Below, one piece after another: positions 1-7,233 of a stretch of DNA of 64,000 bases; positions within the stretch are counted from its first letter, which is position 1; every line of letters begins with the position of its first letter. Source of the DNA: an uncultured Bacteroidales bacterium (lineage in GTDB: Bacteria; Bacteroidota; Bacteroidia; Bacteroidales; UBA932); NCBI GenBank assembly GCA_905234285.1, contig CAJOHK010000005.1:1-64000 (forward strand), in the 5' to 3' direction. A model generated the notes under the pieces. The model saw only the letters and a program-made list of their open reading frames with translations, made no database searches and had not been told where the DNA came from. The position numbers and the translations under genes are program-made.

Positions 1-135
1 CGCTGCCCCCGAGTAGCCGCCGCTGCCACCCAGATGCCCCACCACCGCAATATCCACCATCCCCACCAGGGGCACGGTGATATTGGCCAGGATACTGGGC
101 CCGGCCAGACGGAGGATTTCGCGGCTGAGTTTCAT
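1..135 (-). CDS. MATE-family efflux transporter, N-terminal part (runs off the window)
   Basis: Only the first 45 codons are present. They read MKLSREILRLAGPSILANITVPLVGMVDIAVVGHLGG and onward, the first transmembrane helix of a MATE/DinF-type Na+ or H+ coupled drug exporter (motif PLVGMVD-AVVGHLG). The ORF is too short for the supplied track. The start codon at 135 overlaps the rsgA stop in an ATGA junction, so it is translationally coupled to and probably co-transcribed with rsgA. The family assignment rests on this N-terminal helix alone, and the substrate cannot be told. Confidence 0.75.
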   Translation of the reverse strand, partial: MKLSREILRLAGPSILANITVPLVGMVDIAVVGHLGGSGGYSGAA

Positions 136-1061
136 CGGAATTTCTTATCTTCTTCCAGCATCCCCAGGTAGGAGTTGTACCGCTCCGGGGAGATGAGACC
201 GGCATCCACGGCAGCCTTTACGGCGCAACCGGGTTCGTGGGTGTGGGTGCAGGGGGTGAATCGGCAATCGGCGCCAACGCGTAGCATCTCGGGGAAGTAT
301 CGGGCGATTTCCTCCTTCTCCAGGTCCACCAGGCCGAAGCCGCGCAGGCCGGGGGAATCAATCACGTAGCCGCCCGAAGCCAGCGGATACATCTCGTACA
401 GCGAAGTAGTGTGCTTCCCCTGCAGATGGGCGGCCGATATAACGCCGATCTTGGGATCCAGCGAAGGGTCCAGCGCCTTTATGAGGGACGACTTTCCCAC
501 GCCGGACTCCCCGGAGAAGAGGTTCACACAGCCCTTGCAGGCCTCCCGGATGGCGTCGATGCCCTCTCCGGTGCGCACGGATGTCTCGATAACTTGGTAG
601 CCGGCACCCTCATAGATAGCACGGAAGTGCGCCAACTCCTCGGCCGCAGGTTCCCGGTAAAGGTCCGTTTTACTCAAGACGATGGTGGCGGGAATGCCGT
701 AAACCTCGCAAGTGACCAGCAGGCGGTCCAGGAACGGGAGCTTGACCTCCGGGAAATAGAGGGAGACAATCAGATAGGCCCGATCTACGTTGGCAGCAAT
801 GATATGCGCCTGCCGGGAAAGATTGGTGGAACGGCGGATGACGTAGTTGCTGCGGGGCAGGATTTCGGTGATGACCGTGGTGCCATCGGCGCCGGTTTCA
901 TAGTGCACATGGTCCCCGACGGCGATGGGATTGGTAATTTCGCTGGCCTTGAGGCGCACCTTTCCCCGCAGTACCGCCGGGAAGGGCTTCCACGCCGGCA
1001 GGGCCGACAGCAGATAATGGCTGCCCGCATTCTTTACCACCGTTGCTTCACCTTGCATCAT
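132..1061 (-). CDS. rsgA: Ribosome small-subunit-dependent GTPase A (RsgA/YjeQ)
   Basis: Circularly permuted GTPase that helps mature the 30S subunit by testing its decoding centre and releasing late assembly factors. An N-terminal OB-fold (about residues 5-70) comes first. The G motifs then appear in permuted order: SKTD near 130, the P-loop GESGVGKS near 184 and DSPG near 238. A C-terminal zinc-binding segment has Cys and His residues around CRFTPCTHTHEPGC. The length of 309 aa is normal. The start is ambiguous between two adjacent Met codons. A TATCTTTG promoter box ends only 4 nt upstream, so the message is probably leaderless. The downstream MATE gene overlaps by 4 nt. Confidence 0.95.
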   Translation of the reverse strand: MMQGEATVVKNAGSHYLLSALPAWKPFPAVLRGKVRLKASEITNPIAVGDHVHYETGADGTTVITEILPRSNYVIRRSTNLSRQAHIIAANVDRAYLIVSLYFPEVKLPFLDRLLVTCEVYGIPATIVLSKTDLYREPAAEELAHFRAIYEGAGYQVIETSVRTGEGIDAIREACKGCVNLFSGESGVGKSSLIKALDPSLDPKIGVISAAHLQGKHTTSLYEMYPLASGGYVIDSPGLRGFGLVDLEKEEIARYFPEMLRVGADCRFTPCTHTHEPGCAVKAAVDAGLISPERYNSYLGMLEEDKKFR

Positions 1062-1065
1062 GCTA

Positions 1066-1073
1066 CAAAGATA
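1066..1073 (-). promoter_or_regulatory. Bacteroidota -7 box for rsgA
   Basis: TATCTTTG on the minus strand, 4 nt before the ATGATG of rsgA. No clear TTG -33 element lies at the usual 19-21 nt spacing, so the box is supported only by its exact match to TAnnTTTG and its position. Confidence 0.5.
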
Positions 1074-1125
1074 GCAAATTAAACTGACACGCTACAGCGT
1101 GAAATGGAAGCTGTTGATTATTAAT

Positions 1126-1176
1126 GTGTTATGAAAAATCAGTCCGGCGTTTAGCCGGACTGATTTTCTGTAACAC
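1126..1176. terminator. Long hairpin terminator downstream of malQ (shared SCGG-core family, copy 1)
   Basis: GTGTTATGAAAAATCAGTCCGGC pairs with GCCGGACTGATTTTCTGTAACAC around the loop gttta. The inner 14 bp are perfect and the outer arms pair with a few mismatches. It sits 49 nt beyond the malQ stop (minus strand) and upstream of rsgA. Its core TCAGTCCGGC-N5-GCCGGACTGA recurs at 43.1 and 45.4 kb. The poly-A/T flanks make it a plausible bidirectional intrinsic terminator. Confidence 0.75.
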
Positions 1177-1224
1177 GCTGACAGTGAGCGCTTTGCGTTT
1201 TACAGTAACGCCAGCGTCAACGCA

Positions 1225-3651
1225 CTAACCCCGGCCGGCTGCAGCGACCAGCATGCGCAGGTGGGCGTTGAGTTTGTCGTTGGCCAGCAGGCTCTCCAGT
1301 GTGCAGTGCATGCGGTAGCGCCAGTAGTGGCGGGGGATAGCCGGGATGTTGATGCGTTCGTCGGCGGGGTTGCCCTGGTAGCGTACATCGCCGTCGGTGG
1401 CCAGCCAGTCCTGCAGGGGGAGGATAGCCAGCATGGCCGGGGACTTCATGTGCTGGGCCACAATGAGATCGGCCACCCAAGGTTCGCAGAAATACGGGGC
1501 GTCGCCCTCGCAGCCCAGCATTTGGTTGTAGAAGCGCTGGGTGGCGGCACGGTCCTCTTCCCACCAGGCCCGCAGCGGCGAGGTGTCGTGGGTGCCGGTG
1601 GCGCAGACGCACCAGTACGGGTAGCGGTCCGGATGGGCGAAGGCATCCTTGGGATCCTTGGGCATGCGCTGAATCTCCAGCGACAGGATGTTGAGCTGGT
1701 CCATGACCGAAGCCACGCAGCCGGGGATCATGCCCAGATCCTCGCCGCAGGCCAGCATGCCGGTAGAACGTAGCAGAGCCGGGAGTTTGCGCATGGCCGT
1801 TTCCCGCCAGAAGTCGTCGTGCCTGTGCCAGAAGAAGTCCTGGTACAGCTCGTTGAAGCGGTTTTTCTGCCACTCCGGCAGGCTGGCGTACAGTTCGGTC
1901 TTTTCGGCCGAAATACGCGGGTGCCAGAAGCCGGGCTTGCGGGGATCCTCCACAAAGAGGACGTTGGTTCCGGATCCCAGATGCGGGTCGAAGCCCAGGC
2001 CCCTCAGTTCGCTCTCGGCGTAGGGGAGTGCCGGGCTGAAGTGCCCCATGAGGCCGCTCTTGTGCGGAATGGGGATTTCCCAGATGCGGAAGAAGCCCAG
2101 GATGTGGTCAATTCTGAACGCGTCAAAATACTGGGACATCTTGCCCATGCGGGCCTTCCACCAGGCATAGCCGTCCCCCGCCATCTCTTCCCAGTTGTAG
2201 GTGGGGAAGCCCCAGTTTTGGCCGTCTTCGGCAAAGGCATCCGGCGGAGCACCGGCCTGGCTGTCCATGTGGAAGAGGTGCGGGTGCTGCCAGGCGTCCA
2301 CGCTGCAGCGGCTCACACCGATAGGGAGGTCTCCCTTGATGGCGATGCCTCTGAGGTGGGCATACTGTACGGCATCTTTGAGCTGCTGGTCCAGGAGGAA
2401 CTGGAGGTAGCAGTAGAAGCCTACCTCGGCGGGATGCTCCTGTTCAATGGTATCGGCCTTTTGGGCGCTGTAACTGGCATATTTGCCCCAGGTGCCGAAG
2501 TCCGGCGTCCCATGGATGTCCCGGAGCACGCTAAAGACGGCATAAGGCTTGAGCCATTCCTTATTCTCCTCTACGAAGGCCTTATACTCGGGCGTACTGC
2601 ACACCTCTGCGCCAACCTTGTTGTAGCGCTTGCGCAGCATCTCCAGCTTGGCGCTGTTTACGGCCTCATAGTCGATGGCCGGCAATGCCTCCAGCTCGGC
2701 CTGCTTGGCCTTATAGGCTGCGTCCTTGCGGATACCGGCGTCCGGCAGATGGATGAACTGCGGATGCAGGGCGAAGGAACTCACCGCGTTGTAGGGGTAG
2801 GAATCCTGCCAGCTGTGGGTCATGGTGGTATCGTTCACCGGCAGCAGCTGAATGACGTTTTGCCCCGCGGCCACGGCCCAATCGGCCAGCTTCTTAATGT
2901 CGTTGAATTCGCCCACGCCGAAGCTGTCCTCGGTCTTGAGGGAGAAAACGGGAACGGCCACGCCGGAACCGCGCCAGGGACGGGTGGGGAATACGGGGTG
3001 GAGGTCCGAGATGATGAGCTGGGTATGGGACGGGGGAATCTCGGCCAGGAAGTGGTTGGGACCTTCTTCCCAGAGCCGGATTTCCTTGGTTTTGGTGTCT
3101 ACAATCACAAACTTATACTCCATGGGCTCGGTCACGTCCATGGTGATGAACCACCAGGGGAAGGAGGCGTCCGACATCAGGTGGACCTTTTTCCAGTCCC
3201 CCAGTTTTTTACCGGAACCCACAATGGCCACCGATTCATTGCTGCGAACCTCTGCGGCGGGGATGCGGATGCAGATATTGCCCAGGTCTGGCCCCTCGTC
3301 CCTGTGATGGCGGAAGGACGAGCCGTCGGGCCGACGGAAAATGACATCGCTGAAAGCCGATGCATAAAAGGCCGAATTGGACGGCCGGTCTCTCCAGCGG
3401 GACCGTACAATGATGTTCTTTTGGGCGACGGGAGCCTTAAAATGGTGCTGGCGCCACTCCCGGCGGATCACCTTTCCGTCTTTGACGACCTCGAAGGTGA
3501 AAAAGTCTCCGTCGTGCAGGTCTTTGCCCGTAATCACGATTTGCCAAAGACCGCCGAAGGAAAACTCCATGGGAATGCGCCGCTTGCCAACGCGAAGCTG
3601 GACACTCTCGCCCCAATTGGTATGGTACTGTAACTGAATGTTAATGCTCAT
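1225..3651 (-). CDS. malQ: 4-alpha-glucanotransferase (amylomaltase, GH77) with N-terminal starch-binding domains
   Basis: Transfers alpha-1,4-glucan segments between maltodextrins in cytoplasmic starch or glycogen metabolism. The 808 aa protein begins with two beta-sandwich CBM20-like modules (about residues 1-110 and 120-230, each with the WK..M..FPWW type of aromatic pattern). The GH77 barrel follows. The nucleophile is in FDAFRIDHILGFFRIWE, the acid in ACGEDLG, and a third conserved motif in GTHDTSPLRAWWEED. The CBM-bearing architecture is common in Bacteroidota and plants. It stands alone, divergent from the SUI1 gene, and ends at the 1126-1176 hairpin. It is slightly shorter than some Bacteroides homologues, but all catalytic motifs are present. 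Confidence 0.93.
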   Translation of the reverse strand: MSINIQLQYHTNWGESVQLRVGKRRIPMEFSFGGLWQIVITGKDLHDGDFFTFEVVKDGKVIRREWRQHHFKAPVAQKNIIVRSRWRDRPSNSAFYASAFSDVIFRRPDGSSFRHHRDEGPDLGNICIRIPAAEVRSNESVAIVGSGKKLGDWKKVHLMSDASFPWWFITMDVTEPMEYKFVIVDTKTKEIRLWEEGPNHFLAEIPPSHTQLIISDLHPVFPTRPWRGSGVAVPVFSLKTEDSFGVGEFNDIKKLADWAVAAGQNVIQLLPVNDTTMTHSWQDSYPYNAVSSFALHPQFIHLPDAGIRKDAAYKAKQAELEALPAIDYEAVNSAKLEMLRKRYNKVGAEVCSTPEYKAFVEENKEWLKPYAVFSVLRDIHGTPDFGTWGKYASYSAQKADTIEQEHPAEVGFYCYLQFLLDQQLKDAVQYAHLRGIAIKGDLPIGVSRCSVDAWQHPHLFHMDSQAGAPPDAFAEDGQNWGFPTYNWEEMAGDGYAWWKARMGKMSQYFDAFRIDHILGFFRIWEIPIPHKSGLMGHFSPALPYAESELRGLGFDPHLGSGTNVLFVEDPRKPGFWHPRISAEKTELYASLPEWQKNRFNELYQDFFWHRHDDFWRETAMRKLPALLRSTGMLACGEDLGMIPGCVASVMDQLNILSLEIQRMPKDPKDAFAHPDRYPYWCVCATGTHDTSPLRAWWEEDRAATQRFYNQMLGCEGDAPYFCEPWVADLIVAQHMKSPAMLAILPLQDWLATDGDVRYQGNPADERINIPAIPRHYWRYRMHCTLESLLANDKLNAHLRMLVAAAGRG

Positions 3652-3670
3652 GATTATGCGGTTTACGAAA

Positions 3671-3701
3671 TAAAGATACCTATAATAATAGGGAAAACCA
3701 A
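3671..3701 (-). promoter_or_regulatory. Promoter of malQ
   Basis: On the minus strand TTG is followed after exactly 20 nt by TATCTTTA, one base off TAnnTTTG, ending 19 nt before the malQ ATG. It is arranged back to back with the promoter of the SUI1 operon. Confidence 0.55.
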
Positions 3702-3737
3702 GGGGCGGCCGAAGTTTGTCGCCGAACAGGCCGATTA

Positions 3738-3768
3738 TTGCGACGAATGAAAAAAAACGCTAATTTTG
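3738..3768 (+). promoter_or_regulatory. Promoter of the SUI1-DUF4271 operon
   Basis: TTG-N20-TAATTTTG, an exact fit to the Bacteroidota -33/-7 layout. The -7 box ends 7 nt before the start codon at 3776, which predicts a leaderless or nearly leaderless mRNA. Confidence 0.65.
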
Positions 3769-3775
3769 CGGTACT

Positions 3776-4120
3776 ATGGCAGAGAATGATTGGAAAAGCA
3801 GATTGGGTGTAGTGTATTCCACCAACCCGGACTTTCAGTATACCACAGAGCAGGCGCAGGAAGCGCAGACGCTGCCCCCGGAAAAGCAGCGGCTTATTGT
3901 GGGCATTGACCGCAGAAACCGCGGAGGCAAGCAGGTGACGCTCATCACCGGCTTTGTGGGCGGGGCCGACGACCTCAAGGAACTGGGACGCGCGCTTAAG
4001 ACCAAACTGGGCGTGGGCGGCAGCGCCAAGGACGGGGAAATCACCATCCAGGGCGATTTCAGGGACAAGGTGACCGAGCTGCTCAAAGGCATGGGATATA
4101 ACGCCAAAAGGGGAAATTAA
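3776..4120 (+). CDS. Translation initiation factor SUI1/YciH family protein
   Basis: 114 aa homologue of eukaryotic eIF1. In bacteria YciH-type proteins are thought to influence start-site selection on the 30S subunit. The SUI1 core runs from about residue 40 to 112. It carries the typical strand IDRRNRGGKQVTLITGF, the helix LKELGRALKTKLGVGGSAKDGEITIQGD and the ending LLKGMGYNAKR. The first 35 residues are a variable, polar arm. The stop codon abuts the ATG of the DUF4271 gene (TAAATG), so the two are coupled. Function in this phylum is inferred from the family. Confidence 0.9.
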   Translation: MAENDWKSRLGVVYSTNPDFQYTTEQAQEAQTLPPEKQRLIVGIDRRNRGGKQVTLITGFVGGADDLKELGRALKTKLGVGGSAKDGEITIQGDFRDKVTELLKGMGYNAKRGN

Positions 4121-4825
4121 ATGCTGGAGGAGGCCTTCAAGAGCGGAGAGTTGCTCCTGCCCGCCACCCCGGGAGAGGTAGTGGCGCAGGCATCGGAAGG
4201 GACGCCTCTTCTGATGTCGGTGCTGGTGGTGGTGTTCGTCCTATGTACCATCGCCATGCTGCCCTCTTTCCTGTATCTGCTGCCCGCCCTGGCCGACAGC
4301 GTCTTCCGCGCCCGCGGCAGTTCCTCCCTGGAGCACAGTGTCCGCCTGAACCGGGACCGTACCCTGATAGCGCTCATGAACATGATTCCGGCCGTCCTGC
4401 TCGTCTACCGGTACCGGCTGTACAATCCCTCTTTTCTCTGTGATCTGGCGCCTACTGGGCGGCTGCTGGCCATAGCTGCCGTGTTTTTGGGCTACCTGTT
4501 GTTGCGCGGCCTGTTGTACCAGTTAGGCAAACCCCGCCGGCGCTCCGATTATTATCGGCAGGCGCATCGTGGCGGTTTTACCTTTTTCATCCTCCTGATG
4601 TTCGCCGAGCTGGTTACGGTGGGCATCCTCTTTCTGTTTGGGTGTAACGATGTCATTATCAGGCACTCCATATACGTCGAACTCCTCATCGCCTACGCCT
4701 TCTACCTGTTCCGCAGAACACAAATTTTGTCACTTTCTTGCAATCCTTTGACAACTTTTTTGTACCTTTGCACCCTTGAAATTTTACCCACTGCTTTGCT
4801 CATCATTTCAGCGGTTATTTTGTAG
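4121..4825 (+). CDS. DUF4271 integral membrane protein
   Basis: 234 aa hydrophobic protein with about six predicted membrane helices, for example LMSVLVVVFVLCTIAMLPSFLYLL near the N-terminus and FFILLMFAELVTVGILFLF in the middle. It matches DUF4271, a Bacteroidota family of unknown function that is regularly found just upstream of hemD, as here. No catalytic motif is visible. The start is fixed by its direct abutment to the preceding stop. The 3' end of the gene contains the probable hemD promoter. Confidence 0.8.
   Translation: MLEEAFKSGELLLPATPGEVVAQASEGTPLLMSVLVVVFVLCTIAMLPSFLYLLPALADSVFRARGSSSLEHSVRLNRDRTLIALMNMIPAVLLVYRYRLYNPSFLCDLAPTGRLLAIAAVFLGYLLLRGLLYQLGKPRRRSDYYRQAHRGGFTFFILLMFAELVTVGILFLFGCNDVIIRHSIYVELLIAYAFYLFRRTQILSLSCNPLTTFLYLCTLEILPTALLIISAVIL
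4738..4770 (+). promoter_or_regulatory. Probable internal promoter for hemD-rnpA-yidD-menG
   Basis: TTG-N22-TACCTTTG inside the end of the DUF4271 gene, 73 nt before the hemD ATG. It would give a leadered transcript of about 65 nt. The spacing is slightly long, so it is moderately supported. Confidence 0.45.
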
Positions 4826-4843
4826 TGTAGAGAGAAAACAAAA

Positions 4844-5584
4844 ATGAGTGTCAAGAATATCTTGGTTTCCCAGAACGCTCCCCGCGTTCTAACGCAGTAT
4901 CAGGCCGTAACAGACAAATACGGTGTTCAGTTCACCTTCCATCCTTTCTTTAGAGTAGAACCCCTGACATCCCGGGAATTCCGTGCCCAGCGTATCAACC
5001 TGCTGGATTACACCGCCATCGTGTTCTCTTCCCGGCACGTGATCGATGCCTTCTTCTCTCTGGCCGAGGAACTGCGCGCCAAGATTCCCGAGACCATGAA
5101 GTATTTCTGCTCTACGGAGGCTGTTGCCATGTATCTGCAAAAGCACATCGTGTACCGCAAGCGCAAAATTTTCTACGGTACCGGCACGCCCGAGAGCATC
5201 GTGGCCCTCATCGGCCCCAAGCATAAGGGGGAAAAATTCCTCATTGCCACCAGCGATTCTTCATCGGCCGCTGCTATGTCCGCGCTTCTGCAGGCCCATC
5301 AGCTGGAATGCAATATCGGTGTGTTTGTAAAGTCCGTGAGCCAGGATTTAAAGGACCTGGACCTCAAGGCTTACGACATGATTGTATTCTACAATCCCGC
5401 CGACGTCAAGTCCCTTCAGGAGAACTTCCCGGATTTCCAGCAGGGCGATACCAAAATGGTCTCCTATGGCCGCTCCATCGTCAAGTCCATGGAAGAGGCC
5501 GGCCTTCGCATCGACGTTAAGGCTCCCTCCCCGGAGGCTCCTTCCGTAGCGCGCGCCATCGAACTGTATCTGGAAAGCCTCTGA
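4844..5584 (+). CDS. hemD: Uroporphyrinogen-III synthase
   Basis: Closes hydroxymethylbilane to uroporphyrinogen III in tetrapyrrole synthesis. The 246 aa protein shows the poorly conserved two-lobed HemD layout. The first lobe includes the segment YTAIVFSSRHVIDAFF near 60-75. The second ends in PSVARAIELYLESL, with AYDMIVFYNPADVKSL near 175-190, the usual F-x-S/N-P/S motif at the lobe junction. The DUF4271-hemD-rnpA-yidD order supports the call. The stop overlaps rnpA by one base (TGATG). Confidence 0.85.
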   Translation: MSVKNILVSQNAPRVLTQYQAVTDKYGVQFTFHPFFRVEPLTSREFRAQRINLLDYTAIVFSSRHVIDAFFSLAEELRAKIPETMKYFCSTEAVAMYLQKHIVYRKRKIFYGTGTPESIVALIGPKHKGEKFLIATSDSSSAAAMSALLQAHQLECNIGVFVKSVSQDLKDLDLKAYDMIVFYNPADVKSLQENFPDFQQGDTKMVSYGRSIVKSMEEAGLRIDVKAPSPEAPSVARAIELYLESL

Positions 5585-5961
5585 TGGATGCCTCGTTCCC
5601 AAAGTCTGAGCGGCTCTGCGGCAAAACTGCCGTGGCGGCTTTGTTCGGGCAGGGAAAGAGCCTGACGGGCGGTTGTCTGCGCTGCCGTTTCCTCCATCGC
5701 GCCGATGATGCCCCTTCCCGCATTGTGGTTTCTGTGCCCAAGCGCTACTTCAAGCGCGCCGTCAAGCGCAATCTCCTCAAGCGCCGTATCCGCGAGAGCT
5801 ACCGTCGGCAAAAAGACCTCCTAGGTCCCGGCCTTGATGTGCTTTTTGTCTATTCATCGGCCGAAGTGCTGCCCTACGAGGCTATCTATGCCGATATGAC
5901 CGCCTTGCTAACCCGCTGTGCCCAATCGGCCCGTTGCACTCAATCTGCTGATAATCAATAA
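5584..5961 (+). CDS. rnpA: Ribonuclease P protein component
   Basis: Basic protein subunit that helps RNase P RNA cut the 5' leader from pre-tRNAs. It has 125 aa with the diagnostic RNR segment YFKRAVKRNLLKRRIRESYRR near 55-75 and the following LDVLFVYSSAEVLPY strand. Translation is coupled to hemD (TGATG). The C-terminal tail ARCTQSADNQ is variable. A 12-bp perfect hairpin follows within 6 nt of the stop. yidD comes next, the usual neighbour of rnpA. Confidence 0.93.
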   Translation: MDASFPKSERLCGKTAVAALFGQGKSLTGGCLRCRFLHRADDAPSRIVVSVPKRYFKRAVKRNLLKRRIRESYRRQKDLLGPGLDVLFVYSSAEVLPYEAIYADMTALLTRCAQSARCTQSADNQ

Positions 5962-5966
5962 AATAA

Positions 5967-6004
5967 GCAAAAGTGATTATATAAAAATGCCCAATCACTT
6001 TTGC
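5967..6004 (+). repeat. Perfect 12-bp inverted repeat between rnpA and yidD
   Basis: GCAAAAGTGATT and AATCACTTTTGC flank a 14-nt AT-rich loop. The right arm ends 14 nt before the yidD ATG and no T-run follows. It therefore looks more like a processing site or translational control hairpin than a simple terminator. Confidence 0.7.
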
Positions 6005-6018
6005 ATAAGGAGTTAGTA

Positions 6019-6315
6019 ATGAACGGCTTAGGTGCTGCACTGAAAAAGGTCCTGATTTTCCCTTTTGTGCTGCTGATCAAATTCTATCAGCTGTGCATCA
6101 GCCCCTTTACGCCGCCCAGCTGCCGCTTTACGCCCACCTGTTCCCAATATGGGCTGGAGGCTTTCCGCAAGCACGGGCCCATCAAAGGCCTGTACCTTAC
6201 CACGCGCCGCATTCTCAGGTGCCATCCCTGGGGCGGCAGCGGCTATGATCCCGTTCCCGAGGAGTTTCATTTCTTCCGTAAAAACACCCATGCCCCAGAA
6301 AGAGAAAATCCGTGA
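6019..6315 (+). CDS. yidD: Membrane protein insertion efficiency factor YidD
   Basis: Small amphipathic inner-membrane-associated protein thought to aid YidC-dependent insertion. The family signature is complete: [59 protein letters not shown]. Three conserved cysteines lie in the SCRFTPTCS and RCHPW motifs. The track starts at a TTG, but the ATG at 6019 follows an AAGGAGT ribosome-binding site and gives the normal 98 aa. The 3' end overlaps menG by 26 nt. Confidence 0.93.
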   Translation: MNGLGAALKKVLIFPFVLLIKFYQLCISPFTPPSCRFTPTCSQYGLEAFRKHGPIKGLYLTTRRILRCHPWGGSGYDPVPEEFHFFRKNTHAPERENP

Positions 6316-6988
6316 CATGTTTGACGGCATTGCTCCGTCCTATGACCGGCTCAACCACCTCATGTCCCTGAACGTGGACAAGTTGTGGCGGCGCCGGGCC
6401 ATGCGTGAGATTGTGGACGGTACCCAGCAGCAGCTGCTGGATGTGGCTTGTGGAACGGGGGACAGTACCATCGCCATGGCCCGCAAGGCCGCACTGGGCA
6501 GTCGGGTTACCGGTGTGGATATATCGGAGGGCATGATGGCGCTCATCATGCGCAAGGCCGCCCGCGAAGGCGTGCACGACCGCATCAATCTGCAAGCGGC
6601 CGACGGGGAAAACCTGCCCTTTGCCGAGTCCAGTTTCCACCGGGTATTCTGCGCCTTCGGCATTCGCAATTTCGAGCACCGGGACAAGGGGCTGCAGGAA
6701 TTCTATCGGGTCCTCAAGCCCGGCGGCAAAGTGGTTATCCTGGAACTTTCCGAACCCCGCAAACGCTGGTTCAGGATGCTGTACGATTTGTATTTCCAGC
6801 ACATTCTGCCCGTCATCGGCGGCCTGATCTCGGGCCAAAAAGCCGCTTACAAGTACCTCCCGGCCTCGGTCAAGGCTTTTCCTGTTCCGGTAAAGTTCTG
6901 TGCCATGATGCAGGACGCCGGCTTCACCCGCGTTCGCGCCATTTCCCTCTCTGGCGGGTTGTGCCAGATGTTTGTGGGGGAAAAGTGA
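6290..6988 (+). CDS. menG: Demethylmenaquinone methyltransferase (MenG/UbiE)
   Basis: SAM-dependent C-methylation of demethylmenaquinone, the last step of menaquinone synthesis. Class I methyltransferase motifs are clear: [26 protein letters not shown] (the UbiE N-terminal signature), [24 protein letters not shown] and [26 protein letters not shown]. Translation from the ATG at 6290 gives 232 aa. The longer track ORF runs through yidD in another frame and is not used. The start lies inside the end of yidD. The gene ends 6 nt before the convergent acyl carrier protein gene. Confidence 0.93.
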   Translation: MPQKEKIRDMFDGIAPSYDRLNHLMSLNVDKLWRRRAMREIVDGTQQQLLDVACGTGDSTIAMARKAALGSRVTGVDISEGMMALIMRKAAREGVHDRINLQAADGENLPFAESSFHRVFCAFGIRNFEHRDKGLQEFYRVLKPGGKVVILELSEPRKRWFRMLYDLYFQHILPVIGGLISGQKAAYKYLPASVKAFPVPVKFCAMMQDAGFTRVRAISLSGGLCQMFVGEK

Positions 6989-6993
6989 ATCGC

Positions 6994-7233
6994 TTACTTA
7001 GCGGCCAGGACGGCGTCGCACACCTCGCCCACGGTGGTGGGGGCGTCGGCGTCGGCGGGGAAGCGTATCTGGAACTTTTCCTCCACGGCCAGCGAGAGCA
7101 GCATCATGGACAGGGAGTCGATGCCCAAGTCACGTACCAGCTGGGTGTCAAAGTTCACATGGGAAAGCTCCGTACTGGGACGGATGATGCCGATTACCTC
7201 CTTGAGGCCGGCAAAAACTTCTTCTTTGGTCAT
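6994..7233 (-). CDS. Acyl carrier protein
   Basis: 79 aa ACP fold with the phosphopantetheine site GIDSLSMM (Ser near residue 41) and the flanking FDTQLVRDL and FPADADAPTTVGE segments. It carries acyl chains on a 4'-phosphopantetheine arm. It is coupled by an ATGA junction to the upstream acyl ligase, which probably loads it. The sequence is not the usual FabH-cluster AcpP, and it sits far from other fatty acid genes, so a dedicated role in this three-gene unit is likely. Confidence 0.9.
   Translation of the reverse strand: MTKEEVFAGLKEVIGIIRPSTELSHVNFDTQLVRDLGIDSLSMMLLSLAVEEKFQIRFPADADAPTTVGEVCDAVLAAK

Noticed and set aside
1819-3633. 604-aa plus-strand ORF opposite malQ
   Set aside because: Shadow of malQ; it has no ribosome-binding site and no recognisable fold.
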